A DNA stretch of 64,000 nt from Spirochaetaceae bacterium (GCA_002729885.1 PBUB01000002.1:487745-551744); one strand, 5' to 3'. Shown: positions 26,080-35,098, numbered from the stretch's first letter. Translations and numbers: made by a program. Notes: generated by a model from the letters alone, not told the origin.

Positions 26080-27459
26080 TCAGTCCAGGCGGTCCCGAAT
26101 ATAGTTTACCATCTGATCCAGCGAAACTCTTTCCTGGGATTTACTATCCCTTTCGCGTACCGTGGCTTTTTGATCATCCTTTGAATCGTAATCCACAGTA
26201 ATACAGAAAGGAGTGCCCAGTTCATCCTGACGATAGTAGCGCTTGCCGATGTTTCCAGATGTATCGTAGTCCACCGGCCAGTGTTTGGCCAGATCCTGAT
26301 ACAGTTTCTCTGCGATCTCCGGCAGACCGTCCTTTTTGACCAGAGGAAAGATTCCTGCTTTTACCGGAGCAAGGGAAGGGTGCAATCTGAGTAGCACTCG
26401 CTGCTCCTTGGTGCCTGGATCTTCTACTGCGTACGCATCGCACAATACAGCCAGAAACAGTCGATTCAAGCCCAGGGCAGGCTCTACGACGAAAGGTACA
26501 TATTTTTCCTTGGTTTCTGGATCCTGGTATTCAAGCTTCTTGCCCGAGAATTCCATGTGTTTGCCCAGATCGTAGCTGGTTCTGGATGCGATTCCCCAGA
26601 GCTCTCCCCATCCAAAGGGAAAGTTATATTCCAGATCCACAGTGCCTTCCGAATAGAAAGCCAGCTCTTCTGCATCGTGGGATCGCACTCGCAGATTCTG
26701 AGACTGCAGTCCCAGACCTTCCAGCCAGGATTTACAGAATTCTACCCAGTGTTCGAACCAGTCTTTCTGTGTTCCAGGAGCACAGAAGTATTCCATTTCC
26801 ATTTGTTCGAACTCTCTTGTTCTAAAAACAAACTGACGTGCAATGATTTCGTTTCTGAAACTCTTACCAATTTGCGCGATTCCAAAGGGCACTCGAACGC
26901 GGCATGTATCCACCACGTTTCTGAAGTTGATAAAGATTCCCTGGGCTGTTTCCGGCCGCAGATATACCGTCATATCCGAGCCCGCAGTAGCACCCATTTT
27001 GGTTTCGAACATCAAATTGAATTGCCTGGGCTCGGTGAAGTCTCTGGCACCACAGCTGGGACATTTCAGTTCTGGATTTTCCAGAAAGACCTTCTTGATT
27101 CCATCGAGATCAAGGTTGGAAGTCTCAATACCCAGTTGATCTTCCAGATACTGGTCCGCTCGGTAGCGAGCCCGGCATTTCTTGCAGTCAATGAGAGGAT
27201 CATTGAAGCTGGAAACATGGCCGGATGCTTCCCAGACTCGGGGATGTAGCAATATTCCGCTGTCCAGGCCCACAACATCGGCTCTTTCGCTTACAAAAGA
27301 CTTCCACCATCGATTCTTGAGGTTTCGTAGTAGCTCGGATCCGTAGGGACCGTAGTCAAAAGTATTGGAAAGTCCTCCATATATCTCTGAACCGGGGAAA
27401 ACAAACCCTCTTCTCTTACATAGAGCTACAATATCTTTCAATGGATCTTCGATGGCCAT
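26080..27459 (-). CDS. glyQS: Glycyl-tRNA synthetase, dimeric type
   Basis: A 459-residue class II synthetase that charges tRNA-Gly, of the alpha2 kind found in Thermus and eukaryotes rather than the alpha2beta2 kind. Motifs in order are ALCKRRGFVFPGSEIYGG, FDYGPYG, a zinc-ribbon-like pair CKKC and CPSC, the motif 2 region (IAQIGKSFRNEI and RTREFEQMEMEYF) and EPALGLNRLFLAVL of motif 3. The anticodon-binding domain follows (LLRLHPSLAPVKAGIFPL). The ATG at 27459 matches the family start. ATGs at 27486 and 27537 would give unlikely extensions. Confidence 0.95.
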   Translation of the reverse strand: MAIEDPLKDIVALCKRRGFVFPGSEIYGGLSNTFDYGPYGSELLRNLKNRWWKSFVSERADVVGLDSGILLHPRVWEASGHVSSFNDPLIDCKKCRARYRADQYLEDQLGIETSNLDLDGIKKVFLENPELKCPSCGARDFTEPRQFNLMFETKMGATAGSDMTVYLRPETAQGIFINFRNVVDTCRVRVPFGIAQIGKSFRNEIIARQFVFRTREFEQMEMEYFCAPGTQKDWFEHWVEFCKSWLEGLGLQSQNLRVRSHDAEELAFYSEGTVDLEYNFPFGWGELWGIASRTSYDLGKHMEFSGKKLEYQDPETKEKYVPFVVEPALGLNRLFLAVLCDAYAVEDPGTKEQRVLLRLHPSLAPVKAGIFPLVKKDGLPEIAEKLYQDLAKHWPVDYDTSGNIGKRYYRQDELGTPFCITVDYDSKDDQKATVRERDSKSQERVSLDQMVNYIRDRLD

Positions 27460-27595
27460 GCGTACAGGTCTTTTTGGATGGATCATGAAGCAACATTTAT
27501 TCCTGCAAAAAATGCCCAACCACGGCACTTCGGCCAAAAATGTTTCAAAAAAAGAGACATAGCGAACCGATTATGTAGTTGTAGGGAGCGGAACT

Positions 27596-28486
27596 TTGAC
27601 CAGGCCTAACATACTTAAAGAATTCCAGGATTTTCTGTTGGTGGAGCGAGGATTGAGTGAAAACTCCATCCATGCCTACTCTTATGACTTGAAGAAATTC
27701 GAAGACTTCGTGGCAGCTCGTCGCAAAGACCTGCTTACCGTGAACACCGAAGACGTGGTAGGATTTCTCCAGGATCAAAAAGAGAAGCAAATCTCCAGTC
27801 GATCCAGAGCCAGGGCTCTGGCTGCACTTCGGCAGTTTTATCGATATCTAAAAGATGAGCATCGACTTGAAGAGAATCCCACCGAAAATGTAGATACACC
27901 GGAAGTTAAGAAAACTCTTCCTGATTATCTTACTGTAGAAGAAATTAAAGAGCTGTTTGATTGCTTCAACGAAAAGGATCCGTATGAAATGCGGGACAAA
28001 GCGATTTTCGAATTGCTCTACTCCAGCGGATTGCGGATCTCTGAAGCCTGCAATCTTCGATTGGAAGATCTGGATCTGGAAAATTTGTTTTTGACCGTGC
28101 GAGGAAAAGGCGGACGAGAACGACTGGTTCCTTTTGGGCAGAAGTCTCTGGAAGTGATTCAGGATTATATGGACAATGCCAGGGAAAAAATCTTGAAATC
28201 CAGGTACAGCCAGTACCTGTTCATCAGCAAGAAAGGGGACCTTCTGAATCGAAAGTCTGTCTGGCGCTTGCTCAAGAAATACATTTCTCGCACTGGTATC
28301 AAGAAACCGGTTACTCCTCATACCTTTCGCCACAGCTTTGCAACACATCTCATCGAGAACAATGCGGATCTGCGAAGCGTTCAAGAGCTCCTGGGACACC
28401 TGGATATTTCCACCACTCAGATCTATACTCACATGGCCAGTCGCACCCTGAAAGAAGTGCACAAGAAATTCCATCCCCGGGGCTGA
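27596..28486 (+). CDS. xerD: Tyrosine recombinase XerC/XerD
   Basis: A 296-residue site-specific recombinase, most like XerD, which resolves chromosome dimers at dif with a partner. The N-terminal SAM-like domain (FLLVERGLSENSIHAYSYDL) binds DNA. The catalytic set is complete: Arg147, Lys171, His242, Arg245, His268 and the nucleophile Tyr277. It starts at TTG 27596, preceded by a well-placed GGGAG. A hairpin overlaps the stop codon. No mobile-element features adjoin it, so a housekeeping role is likely. Confidence 0.9.
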   Translation: MTRPNILKEFQDFLLVERGLSENSIHAYSYDLKKFEDFVAARRKDLLTVNTEDVVGFLQDQKEKQISSRSRARALAALRQFYRYLKDEHRLEENPTENVDTPEVKKTLPDYLTVEEIKELFDCFNEKDPYEMRDKAIFELLYSSGLRISEACNLRLEDLDLENLFLTVRGKGGRERLVPFGQKSLEVIQDYMDNAREKILKSRYSQYLFISKKGDLLNRKSVWRLLKKYISRTGIKKPVTPHTFRHSFATHLIENNADLRSVQELLGHLDISTTQIYTHMASRTLKEVHKKFHPRG

Positions 28487-28500
28487 AGCCCCGGTCTTTC
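28477..28500 (+). terminator. Stem-loop over the xerD stop codon
   Basis: CCGGGGC pairs with GCCCCGG with TGAA in the loop, followed by TCTTTC. The stop codon TGA lies inside the loop. The U-tract is short, so it is a moderate terminator call. Confidence 0.5.
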
Positions 28501-28880
28501 GCAGCGGTTCAGATCCAGAATCGCTGTAATCTAACTGTAACGAATTCGCAAGACTCACTCAGGGCTAAAACCAGGTGGAAACCCGGCTGCCCGGGTTTAC
28601 GCTAAATTGCATCTCGTTTCTCCTGTTCAGCGGAAATCCCCCATCTACGTTACCTGGTCGACCAGGCCTGAATCAGCCCAAAGCCGACTGAACCGCCCCG
28701 AAGTCCTAATTCTCGCGGATTAAACCCTGGGCGGGAGCTCTCTTCGAATCAGGCTTAGACTGCCACATCCGCAAATTAAGGGATGATTTTTTTGTGGAAA
28801 TCTATAGAGAGAAAATGTAGTACGTACGTCAGGCAAGTATGCCGGCCGAAGCGGTAATGGCTCCGGTTTCAGGAGGACTT
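28487..28880. other. Gene-free region between xerD and the small lipoprotein gene
   Basis: About 390 bases without a convincing frame. A second perfect hairpin (AAACCCGG/CCGGGTTT, 28579-28598) may back up termination after xerD. The AT-rich segment near 28775-28820 is the likely promoter area for the lipoprotein gene. No binding site was recognised. Confidence 0.45.
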
Positions 28881-29072
28881 ATGAAAAAGTTACTGGTTAT
28901 AGCATCCATTTGCGCTCTGTCCACATCCTGCAGTCTGCTGGGTCTGGAAGAGGAGGACGATAACAGTCAGCTTCAGGCGCTGGCCCTGTGGGCACTGCTG
29001 CAGCCCAGAACTAGCTGCACCAACAATTCCGGTATGGTGGTATGTATTCCGCCAGGATTTGTTACGAATTAG
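28881..29072 (+). CDS. Small lipoprotein
   Basis: A 63-residue protein of unknown function. It starts MKKLLVIASICALSTSC, a lipoprotein signal with the lipid cysteine at about residue 17, then an acidic LEEEDD stretch and a Cys-containing tail. The ATG at 28881 follows a strong AGGAGG. It precedes the 368-residue exported protein by eight bases, so the two form an operon and may work together in the envelope. Confidence 0.75.
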   Translation: MKKLLVIASICALSTSCSLLGLEEEDDNSQLQALALWALLQPRTSCTNNSGMVVCIPPGFVTN

Positions 29073-29080
29073 GGGGCATT

Positions 29081-30187
29081 ATGAAAAAGAAATTGATTTT
29101 TGGGATGTTGGCTCTGCTTGCCTTTCTGGGTGCATCCATCACAATTTACGAAGTTAAGACTTATCGAATTGACCGGCCCCTGGAACTAAGGCTGGATGTC
29201 TCTGGCATCAAGGAAGCCCAGGCCGCCGAGAATGCCTGGGGTGGCGTTCGCCAGTCTGTGACCTGGGCGAATGCGAATTCCAGTTTGATTGATTCCGTGC
29301 TCACAGGCTTAAATAATGCCGGGTTCTTTCAATGGCCGAATGGAATTACTGTTACTCGAGTCAACGTTTCTCTAGGAACCTTTACTGGCAAGATTCAGCT
29401 CAATAAGAATGCAAGCGCGACATACAATATTACCTGCTCCGCCTGTGGTTCAGCCCAGGGATTCAAGCATCGATTGATCATATGGCGGCAGTCTGATGAT
29501 GCCCAGGCCCTGGAACTGTACTTTAATGACTATGGCGACACGACCGGGTCCGGTGCACTGGTGATCTACCGAACTCAAATCTTGAATCCGACGCAGTTCA
29601 ATGGAAGCGATACTTATGTTGAAAGCTGGGTGGTTGGTTCAGCAGGCTCCAGAAGGCAAACCTATTCATGGCGAGATGGTCCTCTGGCAAGCGGCGGAGC
29701 CACCGACAGAGCGCGCATATTCCTGGAAGAGATGGATGGTGGCGCACTCTTATGCGTTAAAGCAGTTATTCGGCTGAATTCCAGTACTGCCTCTCAGATT
29801 TCATCGAGCATTCCACAATGCAACACCACTCCTCTATATTACACGGTTGCTTACGGTCAGAAAACAGCATCGCCATTTCAAACCACAGCAAAAGTGGCAA
29901 TCTGGCGCAGCGCCGACTATGGCACGGCAAGCACTCTTTGTGGTACTGCGCATAACCTTGATTTTGGGCTTTTTAATGGCAACGGATTCATTGAAGACGG
30001 AGTTGCCCTGGGCAATGTTCCATCGGATTTTCGATCCGGGTCCGCGATCAATACATTATTTAGCCAGATCATTACTGATACTGGTAACGCGTACGAGAAT
30101 CTGCGCGAATCCGATATTACTGCTCTCGATGCTACCACCGTGAGATTCTTTTCCGGTGCCACTGCTCCCACTGGAAATTCACCCTGA
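29081..30187 (+). CDS. Exported protein of unknown function
   Basis: A 368-residue protein with an N-terminal membrane or signal segment (residues 3-22). It then shows AENAWGGVRQSVTWANANSSLIDSVL and a Ser/Thr/Asn-rich, probably beta-rich body with a CSAC pair and further cysteines (CVKAV, PQCNT, TLCGTAHN). The composition suits a secreted or surface-exposed protein. I do not recognise the family. The ATG at 29081 follows AGGGGG. It ends at a clear terminator at 30223-30249. Confidence 0.8.
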   Translation: MKKKLIFGMLALLAFLGASITIYEVKTYRIDRPLELRLDVSGIKEAQAAENAWGGVRQSVTWANANSSLIDSVLTGLNNAGFFQWPNGITVTRVNVSLGTFTGKIQLNKNASATYNITCSACGSAQGFKHRLIIWRQSDDAQALELYFNDYGDTTGSGALVIYRTQILNPTQFNGSDTYVESWVVGSAGSRRQTYSWRDGPLASGGATDRARIFLEEMDGGALLCVKAVIRLNSSTASQISSSIPQCNTTPLYYTVAYGQKTASPFQTTAKVAIWRSADYGTASTLCGTAHNLDFGLFNGNGFIEDGVALGNVPSDFRSGSAINTLFSQIITDTGNAYENLRESDITALDATTVRFFSGATAPTGNSP

Positions 30188-30222
30188 TTCATCCATCCCA
30201 GGATAGGAAAGAAGCGACAGAG

Positions 30223-30249
30223 AGGCCGGGTTTTCCGGCCTGTTTTTTA
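30223..30249. terminator. Terminator between exported-protein gene and marR
   Basis: AGGCCGG pairs with CCGGCCT around GTTTT, followed by GTTTTTTAT. It ends the plus-strand operon and lies two bases from the marR stop on the other strand. Confidence 0.85.
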
Positions 30250-30251
30250 TA

Positions 30252-30707
30252 CTAATGGCCGGGGTGCTTTTCCGGGTCCCCCAGGGCAACTCGGAGTTTC
30301 TTCAGTGAGTTTATGAGTTCCTGGCTTTCTGTTCTAGAAAGGGATCGAAGAATCTCCTGGAAATGACTCTGTAGTTGGTCCGGCACATCCTTTTCCAGTT
30401 TCTTACCCCGAGCAGTTAGTTTAACTCGAAATGATCTACGATCTTCCGGATCTGCCTCTCGAATCACCCATCCATGGTCCTCCATTCGTTTTACCATCCT
30501 TGAAATGGATGGCATATCCTGCAGTGTAAGGTCGCTGATCGCACTTGGTGATAAGCCCTCCGGGCTTTCCCAGAGGGTATTCAGGGTTTGCCATTGTTCC
30601 GGCGTCATGGCACCAAAAGGGCGCAATGATCGACCCAGTTCTCTTCGAAATAGCATAGCGGTTCGGTTCAGATTGTAACCCAGTTGATCTTCCAGTTTAA
30701 GAGCCAT
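30252..30707 (-). CDS. MarR-family transcriptional regulator
   Basis: A 151-residue winged-helix regulator. Residues 1-40 form the dimer helix (LNRTAMLFRRELGRSLRPFGAMTPEQW). The DNA-binding part has LSPSAISDLTLQDMPSISRMVKRMEDHGWV and the wing DPEDRRSFRVKLTARGKKL. It is divergent from the DoxX-like gene, and three palindromes with AGTTGTC/GACAACT arms lie between them. This is the classic arrangement for autorepression plus control of the neighbour, probably relieved by a small phenolic or oxidising ligand. Confidence 0.92.
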   Translation of the reverse strand: MALKLEDQLGYNLNRTAMLFRRELGRSLRPFGAMTPEQWQTLNTLWESPEGLSPSAISDLTLQDMPSISRMVKRMEDHGWVIREADPEDRRSFRVKLTARGKKLEKDVPDQLQSHFQEILRSLSRTESQELINSLKKLRVALGDPEKHPGH

Positions 30708-30727
30708 GGGCCCATTGAAAGAGAAGT

Positions 30728-30813
30728 AGTTGTCCTGACAACTTTTTTGGGGCGCAGGATAAAATATGGTTGTGCGGACAAGTATGGCGGCTATGCAAGT
30801 TGTCCAGACAACT
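30728..30813. promoter_or_regulatory. Three MarR operator-like palindromes
   Basis: Two perfect palindromes share the arms AGTTGTC and GACAACT two bases apart, at 30728-30743 and 30798-30813. A degenerate third, GGTTGTGCGGACAAGT, lies at 30768-30783. They are 40 and 30 bases apart start to start, close to whole helical turns. They cover the divergent promoter region, so the MarR protein is the obvious candidate binder. Confidence 0.85.
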
Positions 30814-30856
30814 AAAGGCTCTCCGGGCAGATGCTCGAAGAAGCAGGAGGATTAAG

Positions 30857-31321
30857 ATGAATAATATTCAAAATACAGGGCGGGAGGCTTCCAGAAGTAG
30901 AAACGTTCGATGGTTTCAAAACAGCCTGATTGGCCTGATGAGTGTGCTTTTCATACTCTTTGGAAGCTCCAAATTCTATCCATTCATGCCAACCCCGCCG
31001 GTGGCCCCGGAAGCAGGTCGCTTTATGGGGGCCCTGCTGGCCACTGGCTATGTATGGCAATTTGTAGGGCTTGTGGAGATCATGGGCGGCCTGCTGTTGC
31101 TCTATCGTCCTACCCGGCTCATTGGCGCCCTGCTACTATTGCCGGTGATCGCACACATTGTTCCCTATTTGTGGATTCTGGCCCGCACCATACCGGGCAT
31201 ACCTATGGGACTGTTCCTGATCGGAATGGAAGCATGGATTCTCTTTGGCTATCGCCATCGCCTGGAATGGTTATACATCTCCAGAAATGAAGGAACGCAG
31301 GGCATTTCCAGAGCTGCATAG
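30857..31321 (+). CDS. DoxX-like membrane protein
   Basis: A 154-residue protein with four membrane helices. It has LIGLMSVLFILFGSSKFYPF, an LLATGYVWQFVGLVEIMGGLLLL helix pair, PTRLIGALLLLPVIAHIVPYL and a final FLIGMEAWILFGYRHR, the DoxX/DoxD-like layout. Such proteins are linked to quinone or thiol redox processes, but the reaction here is unknown. The ATG at 30857 follows AGGAGG. Expression is probably controlled by the adjacent MarR protein through the palindromes. Confidence 0.85.
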   Translation: MNNIQNTGREASRSRNVRWFQNSLIGLMSVLFILFGSSKFYPFMPTPPVAPEAGRFMGALLATGYVWQFVGLVEIMGGLLLLYRPTRLIGALLLLPVIAHIVPYLWILARTIPGIPMGLFLIGMEAWILFGYRHRLEWLYISRNEGTQGISRAA

Positions 31322-31357
31322 AATTCCCGTCTACAGAATGAAGATGCAAGCGCAGAA

Positions 31358-31383
31358 GCGAAGGCAAAGGGAATTGCCTTCGC
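31358..31383. terminator. Stem-loop after the DoxX-like gene
   Basis: GCGAAGGCAA and TTGCCTTCGC form a perfect 10-bp stem around AGGGAA, 36 bases past the stop. No U-tract follows, so it may stabilise the RNA rather than terminate. Confidence 0.5.
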
Positions 31384-31492
31384 CTGCCAGTCCGATTGCG
31401 AATAGCTGCCAAATGTATGGGTGCCCGCAATTATACTCTGGCACGCTGGATTTCGAATTCTTTCGGCCTGGTCTTATCTGGTGCTGGATGGC

Positions 31493-32305
31493 CTAGAATA
31501 CCATCATCATTCCAAAGTGAACGCTGTCTTTGCCGGACGGCACCACATACCCATAAACTCGACCGGGAGTGGGTCCTTCAGATTCCCGGGAAAGCCAGGA
31601 GCCACCTTCATAGGAGCTTACGTGCCAGTAGGTTAGCCCTGCATGGATTAGAGATGTGATCAAGTAACCCCGAAGGTTGTTGCGAAAGTTGGAATCGGAG
31701 TCCTTCTTTGAGCGAACCTTTTGCGTAAGCACAGTTTTCACTGGATAATAGCTGTCATTGTATTTCGTTAGATACTCCAGAGTAAAATAGTTATCCACCA
31801 CGTTTCCGTTAAAGAAGGCCGACAGGTTCAGTCCCTGCAGAAATTCGTTGGCGGATTGTCCATGATCCAGAGGGCCCTTCCAGTATTGTGGATTGTCCCA
31901 TCCGATGTCTCTTCGTAGCCCTGGCATATTATCCAGGGTGCCCAGTGCATAAATCCCCTGGAGTGTCGCAAACAAAAGTCCAAATTCTTCATCTTCCGTT
32001 TCATAGAATCCGCTATAGAAAGGTATGAAGCTTCGCCCCGCTGTACCCAGAGGAGTCACGCCCTCCCGATTCAGGCGAACGATCTTCTTTCCGCCTGGAA
32101 TCTCTCTTTCCAGTATGTCTTCTTTGCGAATTGTAAATGTTCCGGTGCCTGTTTCAATAACCAGAAGCTTGTCAGACTCATCTATGATCTTGCCTTCCAG
32201 AATCTGTCCACCATTCAGTCGGATTACATCTGCGGCCAGGCTACCTGAAGAAATAAGAATACTGACCAGAATCAATCTAATTGCTAACTTCATTTCCATT
32301 TCCAT
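31493..32305 (-). CDS. Exported protein with LNGGQ-type beta-domain
   Basis: A 270-residue protein with a cleavable signal peptide (residues 5-25). The start of the mature part, DVIRLNGGQILEGKIIDESDKLLVIETGTGTFTIRKEDILERE in domain order, is a small beta-barrel-like module. Related modules appear several times in the protein at 33132-34217. The remaining 190 residues, rich in aromatic residues and glycine, resemble envelope proteins but match no family I know. Starts at 32305 or the later in-frame ATGs 32299 and 32293 are equally possible. The next two genes also encode envelope proteins, which suggests a shared envelope role. Confidence 0.78.
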   Translation of the reverse strand: MEMEMKLAIRLILVSILISSGSLAADVIRLNGGQILEGKIIDESDKLLVIETGTGTFTIRKEDILEREIPGGKKIVRLNREGVTPLGTAGRSFIPFYSGFYETEDEEFGLLFATLQGIYALGTLDNMPGLRRDIGWDNPQYWKGPLDHGQSANEFLQGLNLSAFFNGNVVDNYFTLEYLTKYNDSYYPVKTVLTQKVRSKKDSDSNFRNNLRGYLITSLIHAGLTYWHVSSYEGGSWLSRESEGPTPGRVYGYVVPSGKDSVHFGMMMVF

Positions 32306-32568
32306 CGTCCGCTCGGGAGTTATTCTATTTTCGTGATTCGGATTCCAATAAAAAAGTCTGTAAAGCAAAAGAATTGATTTTGCTTCCTGAAGTCTCAGAA
32401 GTCGGTTCGCTGCATATCCGGATAAAGATCTGAAGGAACTGTTATTAAGAGACAAAATCGTCGTACCCATGTACAGATTAATAATTGACTAACTACTAAA
32501 TTTAATGATGGCCTTTGAATCCAGGATCATTTAGAACCGATCTTGAAAAGCAGACCAGGAGGAATTCG

Positions 32569-33021
32569 ATGAATACAGCGCAACTGGGTCGGGCATTTCG
32601 CCTGACGTTTATGGCCGGAGTTCTGGCCTGCTTGATTGGCTGCTCGGCTTTTCAGGTAAGGCACATTGATGAAACCGGAAAGACCCGTACGTACGTTACA
32701 GATACCGTGTTTACCGGCACAGGAACGGTGGTTGATTGTGTAATATCCCCTTTTCACTGGGCTGTGGGCTTATTCTATTTGCAGCCTTACATTAAATCGA
32801 ATGGAATCAATTATCCTAACTTTGGTGCCTCTGGATGCTTTGGAAAAGCCTATGGCGATGGGGTGACAGATTTTATGGGCCTGGCGCCGGGAATGTTGAA
32901 CCCAAAAGGTGGTCCTGCCAGGGCTCAATTTGTGGATCTAAACGGTAAAGAAATCTTGATCTCCGGCGGGGCCATCGAGGTAGTGCGAGTTACCCGACGC
33001 CTGCATTTTGGCTTCAACTGA
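32569..33021 (+). CDS. Lipoprotein of unknown function
   Basis: A 150-residue protein with signal peptide and lipobox (LACLIGC, lipid cysteine near residue 22), then a short body with VFTGTGTVVDCVISPFHWAVGLFYLQPY and GGPARAQFVDL. The ATG at 32569 has an excellent ribosome site, CAGGAGGAATTCG. The body is Gly/Phe-rich and may insert in or lie on the outer membrane. I do not recognise the family. Confidence 0.78.
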   Translation: MNTAQLGRAFRLTFMAGVLACLIGCSAFQVRHIDETGKTRTYVTDTVFTGTGTVVDCVISPFHWAVGLFYLQPYIKSNGINYPNFGASGCFGKAYGDGVTDFMGLAPGMLNPKGGPARAQFVDLNGKEILISGGAIEVVRVTRRLHFGFN

Positions 33022-33131
33022 TCGGCGAGTGGCCCGTCCACATGGAAGTAAGGTGACATAATGCAAATCGAAGTGCCGGCTTTCATCGTGAACAGATTTT
33101 GAAATTCTTTCGTCAGATTGTAGTGCGGTAA

Positions 33132-34217
33132 ATGGAAATGCGAGCAACGGAAAAAAAAGCACTGGCACTGGCACTGGGAGTAGGGTACGGAATTTCTGCT
33201 CCGGCTTTCGCAGATCTGGTGGTGCTTCGATCCGGCGAAAAGCTGGAGGGCTCCGTTACCGGACAGACCATTTCCAGCGTAAATTTTGTGGGTGATGAAG
33301 GCCAGGTCAGAGTCATCCCAAAATCCACCATAGCATCCATATTCTATTTCTCCCGCCAGGAAACCAACAAGCAAGATATCAAGCTCGTCGCCCTGAAAAA
33401 AGAGGAAGCGAAGAAAGAGCGAGAAGAGAAGCTCAAGAAAAAGAGAGAAGAAGATCGTAAGCGCAGGGAAAAGGAACTTCGGGAAAAGCAGGAACAGGAG
33501 AGAAGAGCTGAACTGGATCGGGAGCTGGAGAATCGCACGGATCTAACCGAAGAGGAGCGACGCTCTCTAGAAGAACAAAAACGAAGAAATGCCGAAAACC
33601 AGGCCAACGACCAGGAGCGTCGACGACTGGAAGCGCTGCGTATTGAAAAGACAAAAGGCACCATCCGCCTGTGGAGTGGCCAGGAAATTAACGCTCAAAT
33701 TGTGGAAAAGCATGGAGATCGATACGTGCTGGAGACCTCCGCCGGGTTCATGGAATTTCATGCTTCAGAAATTGAACAAATGGAGATCGCTGCGGCATCC
33801 GACGGTAGTCGTCCGGCCAGAACCATCGGTCCTGCGGACCTGGAAGCAGTTAAAACTGTAGCAACCTCCGAGGACGCACTTGATCTATCCAGCGGCGCTA
33901 CAGTATCGTATCGTAATGTCTCCTTCGATGGCTATAATACAGAGGTAGATTCCGATGTGGGCCATATCAAGCTAAGGCCGGAGGACGGGCACTCCATGAA
34001 GAAGCCCTCCGGGGGTATGGATCTTCTGGTAGGCCAATACGGCTACGTAATGTTACGAAGTGGTCTTCAGGTCTATGGAGACCTGATCCTGCGGTCGAAC
34101 TATGAATGGGTACTTCAAACGGAAAAAGGGGAAGTGCACTTTAATCCCGACGATATAGTATTTGCAAGAACCGAAGCAAAAAAAGAAGAAAGCTTCAGTC
34201 TTCTCTTCTGGCGCTAA
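33132..34217 (+). CDS. Exported protein with repeated beta-modules and a charged coiled coil
   Basis: A 361-residue protein. Residues 8-27 form a signal peptide. Residues 28-72 hold a beta-module (LVVLRSGEKLEGSVTG...VIPKSTIASI). Residues 85-175 are a highly charged Lys/Glu/Arg coiled coil. Three more modules follow: TIRLWSGQEINAQIVEKHGDRY, ALDLSSGATVSYRNVSFDGY and YVMLRSGLQVYGDLILRSNYEW, each about 45 residues with a hydrophobic-x-SG start and an acidic end. The same module begins the protein at 31493-32305. The shape suggests a periplasmic or surface scaffold, with no known enzyme domain. Confidence 0.82.
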   Translation: MEMRATEKKALALALGVGYGISAPAFADLVVLRSGEKLEGSVTGQTISSVNFVGDEGQVRVIPKSTIASIFYFSRQETNKQDIKLVALKKEEAKKEREEKLKKKREEDRKRREKELREKQEQERRAELDRELENRTDLTEEERRSLEEQKRRNAENQANDQERRRLEALRIEKTKGTIRLWSGQEINAQIVEKHGDRYVLETSAGFMEFHASEIEQMEIAAASDGSRPARTIGPADLEAVKTVATSEDALDLSSGATVSYRNVSFDGYNTEVDSDVGHIKLRPEDGHSMKKPSGGMDLLVGQYGYVMLRSGLQVYGDLILRSNYEWVLQTEKGEVHFNPDDIVFARTEAKKEESFSLLFWR

Positions 34218-34417
34218 CTTCTCGCCTGCCCGGGCGTCCTCTCTATTCGTCTTACGAATCGTTCTTTTGATGTAACTGCATCGCTACACTCCACAGTTAC
34301 AGGATTAACAGTTCACATGGATAATCCGTAAATGCTTCCTTACAGGACTCGCCGGTGGATAATCCTTCTGATCTTCCCTGGGCCGCCGGTGCGCCACAAT
34401 AAATGTTTCGCCAAATC

Positions 34418-35098
34418 CTATACAGCGGCCAGATCATGGGCCCTGGCTATGTAATAAACAAGTATGGCATTTCTACCATCTTCCAGCAATGAATGGTTCT
34501 TTTGTACGTAACCACTTACCAGTTCGGCAGCTACACGATCCGTTGTATGGTAGAAGATTCGCTCATAAGGGCCGGGAGCCGCTGTGGCTCTACCATCATT
34601 GTAACTCAGCAGAGAAAGCATGCGTCGCATCCTTGCCAGAGGTAGATCCTGAGCTCTCTTTATTTCATCCAGATCTTCTGTACGTAATTCCAGGACTTCG
34701 CAGGTTTCAAAAGGATTCGGGAAGGGAATGGGGCCCTTTTCCGGAGGAATGAGATCGCAGAGAAAGTCCAGAATGCCAGTCCTACGAGTCATACTTAGCA
34801 CAAATACATCTCTTCTCTTTTGAGCATGAGTGCGAGCTGTGGTTCTAACCAGATCTGGAGTTAAGATATTAAAGCCAGATGAATCCTCCAGCTGATCATA
34901 AGGAAACTCATCCAGGGAGTAATAGTCTGGCAGATGTTTGCCTTCCCTTTTTAAGATGCCGTTCTGGAAGTGCTTCAATACATCGTTTGTACTGGCGGCC
35001 ATGCCCAGAATGCCCACTGCTGGATGCTTGACCTTCCAGATGTTTCTTTCATGGAATAGGACGCTATCGAAATCAAAAATGGCCGCCTGATTTGCCAC
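34418..35098 (-). CDS. HAD-like protein, function unknown
   Basis: A 226-residue soluble protein. AAIFDFDSVLFHERNIW at residues 5-21 gives the HAD-type DxD nucleophile pair (Asp9, Asp11), and VFVLSMTRRTG near residue 100 resembles motif II with its Ser/Thr. The usual motif IV acidic pair is unclear, so catalysis is uncertain. The C-terminal part (YERIFYHTTDRVAAELVSGYV) is unassigned. It is divergent from the alpha-galactosidase gene. Confidence 0.65.
   Translation of the reverse strand: MANQAAIFDFDSVLFHERNIWKVKHPAVGILGMAASTNDVLKHFQNGILKREGKHLPDYYSLDEFPYDQLEDSSGFNILTPDLVRTTARTHAQKRRDVFVLSMTRRTGILDFLCDLIPPEKGPIPFPNPFETCEVLELRTEDLDEIKRAQDLPLARMRRMLSLLSYNDGRATAAPGPYERIFYHTTDRVAAELVSGYVQKNHSLLEDGRNAILVYYIARAHDLAAV

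Noticed and set aside
28815..28834. TACGTACGT motif shared with 32689
   Set aside because: The second copy lies inside a coding region, and a short self-complementary 10-mer can recur by chance.
33344..33664. Minus-strand Ser/Phe-rich frame
   Set aside because: It is the shadow of the Lys/Glu/Arg coiled coil of the plus-strand gene at 33132.
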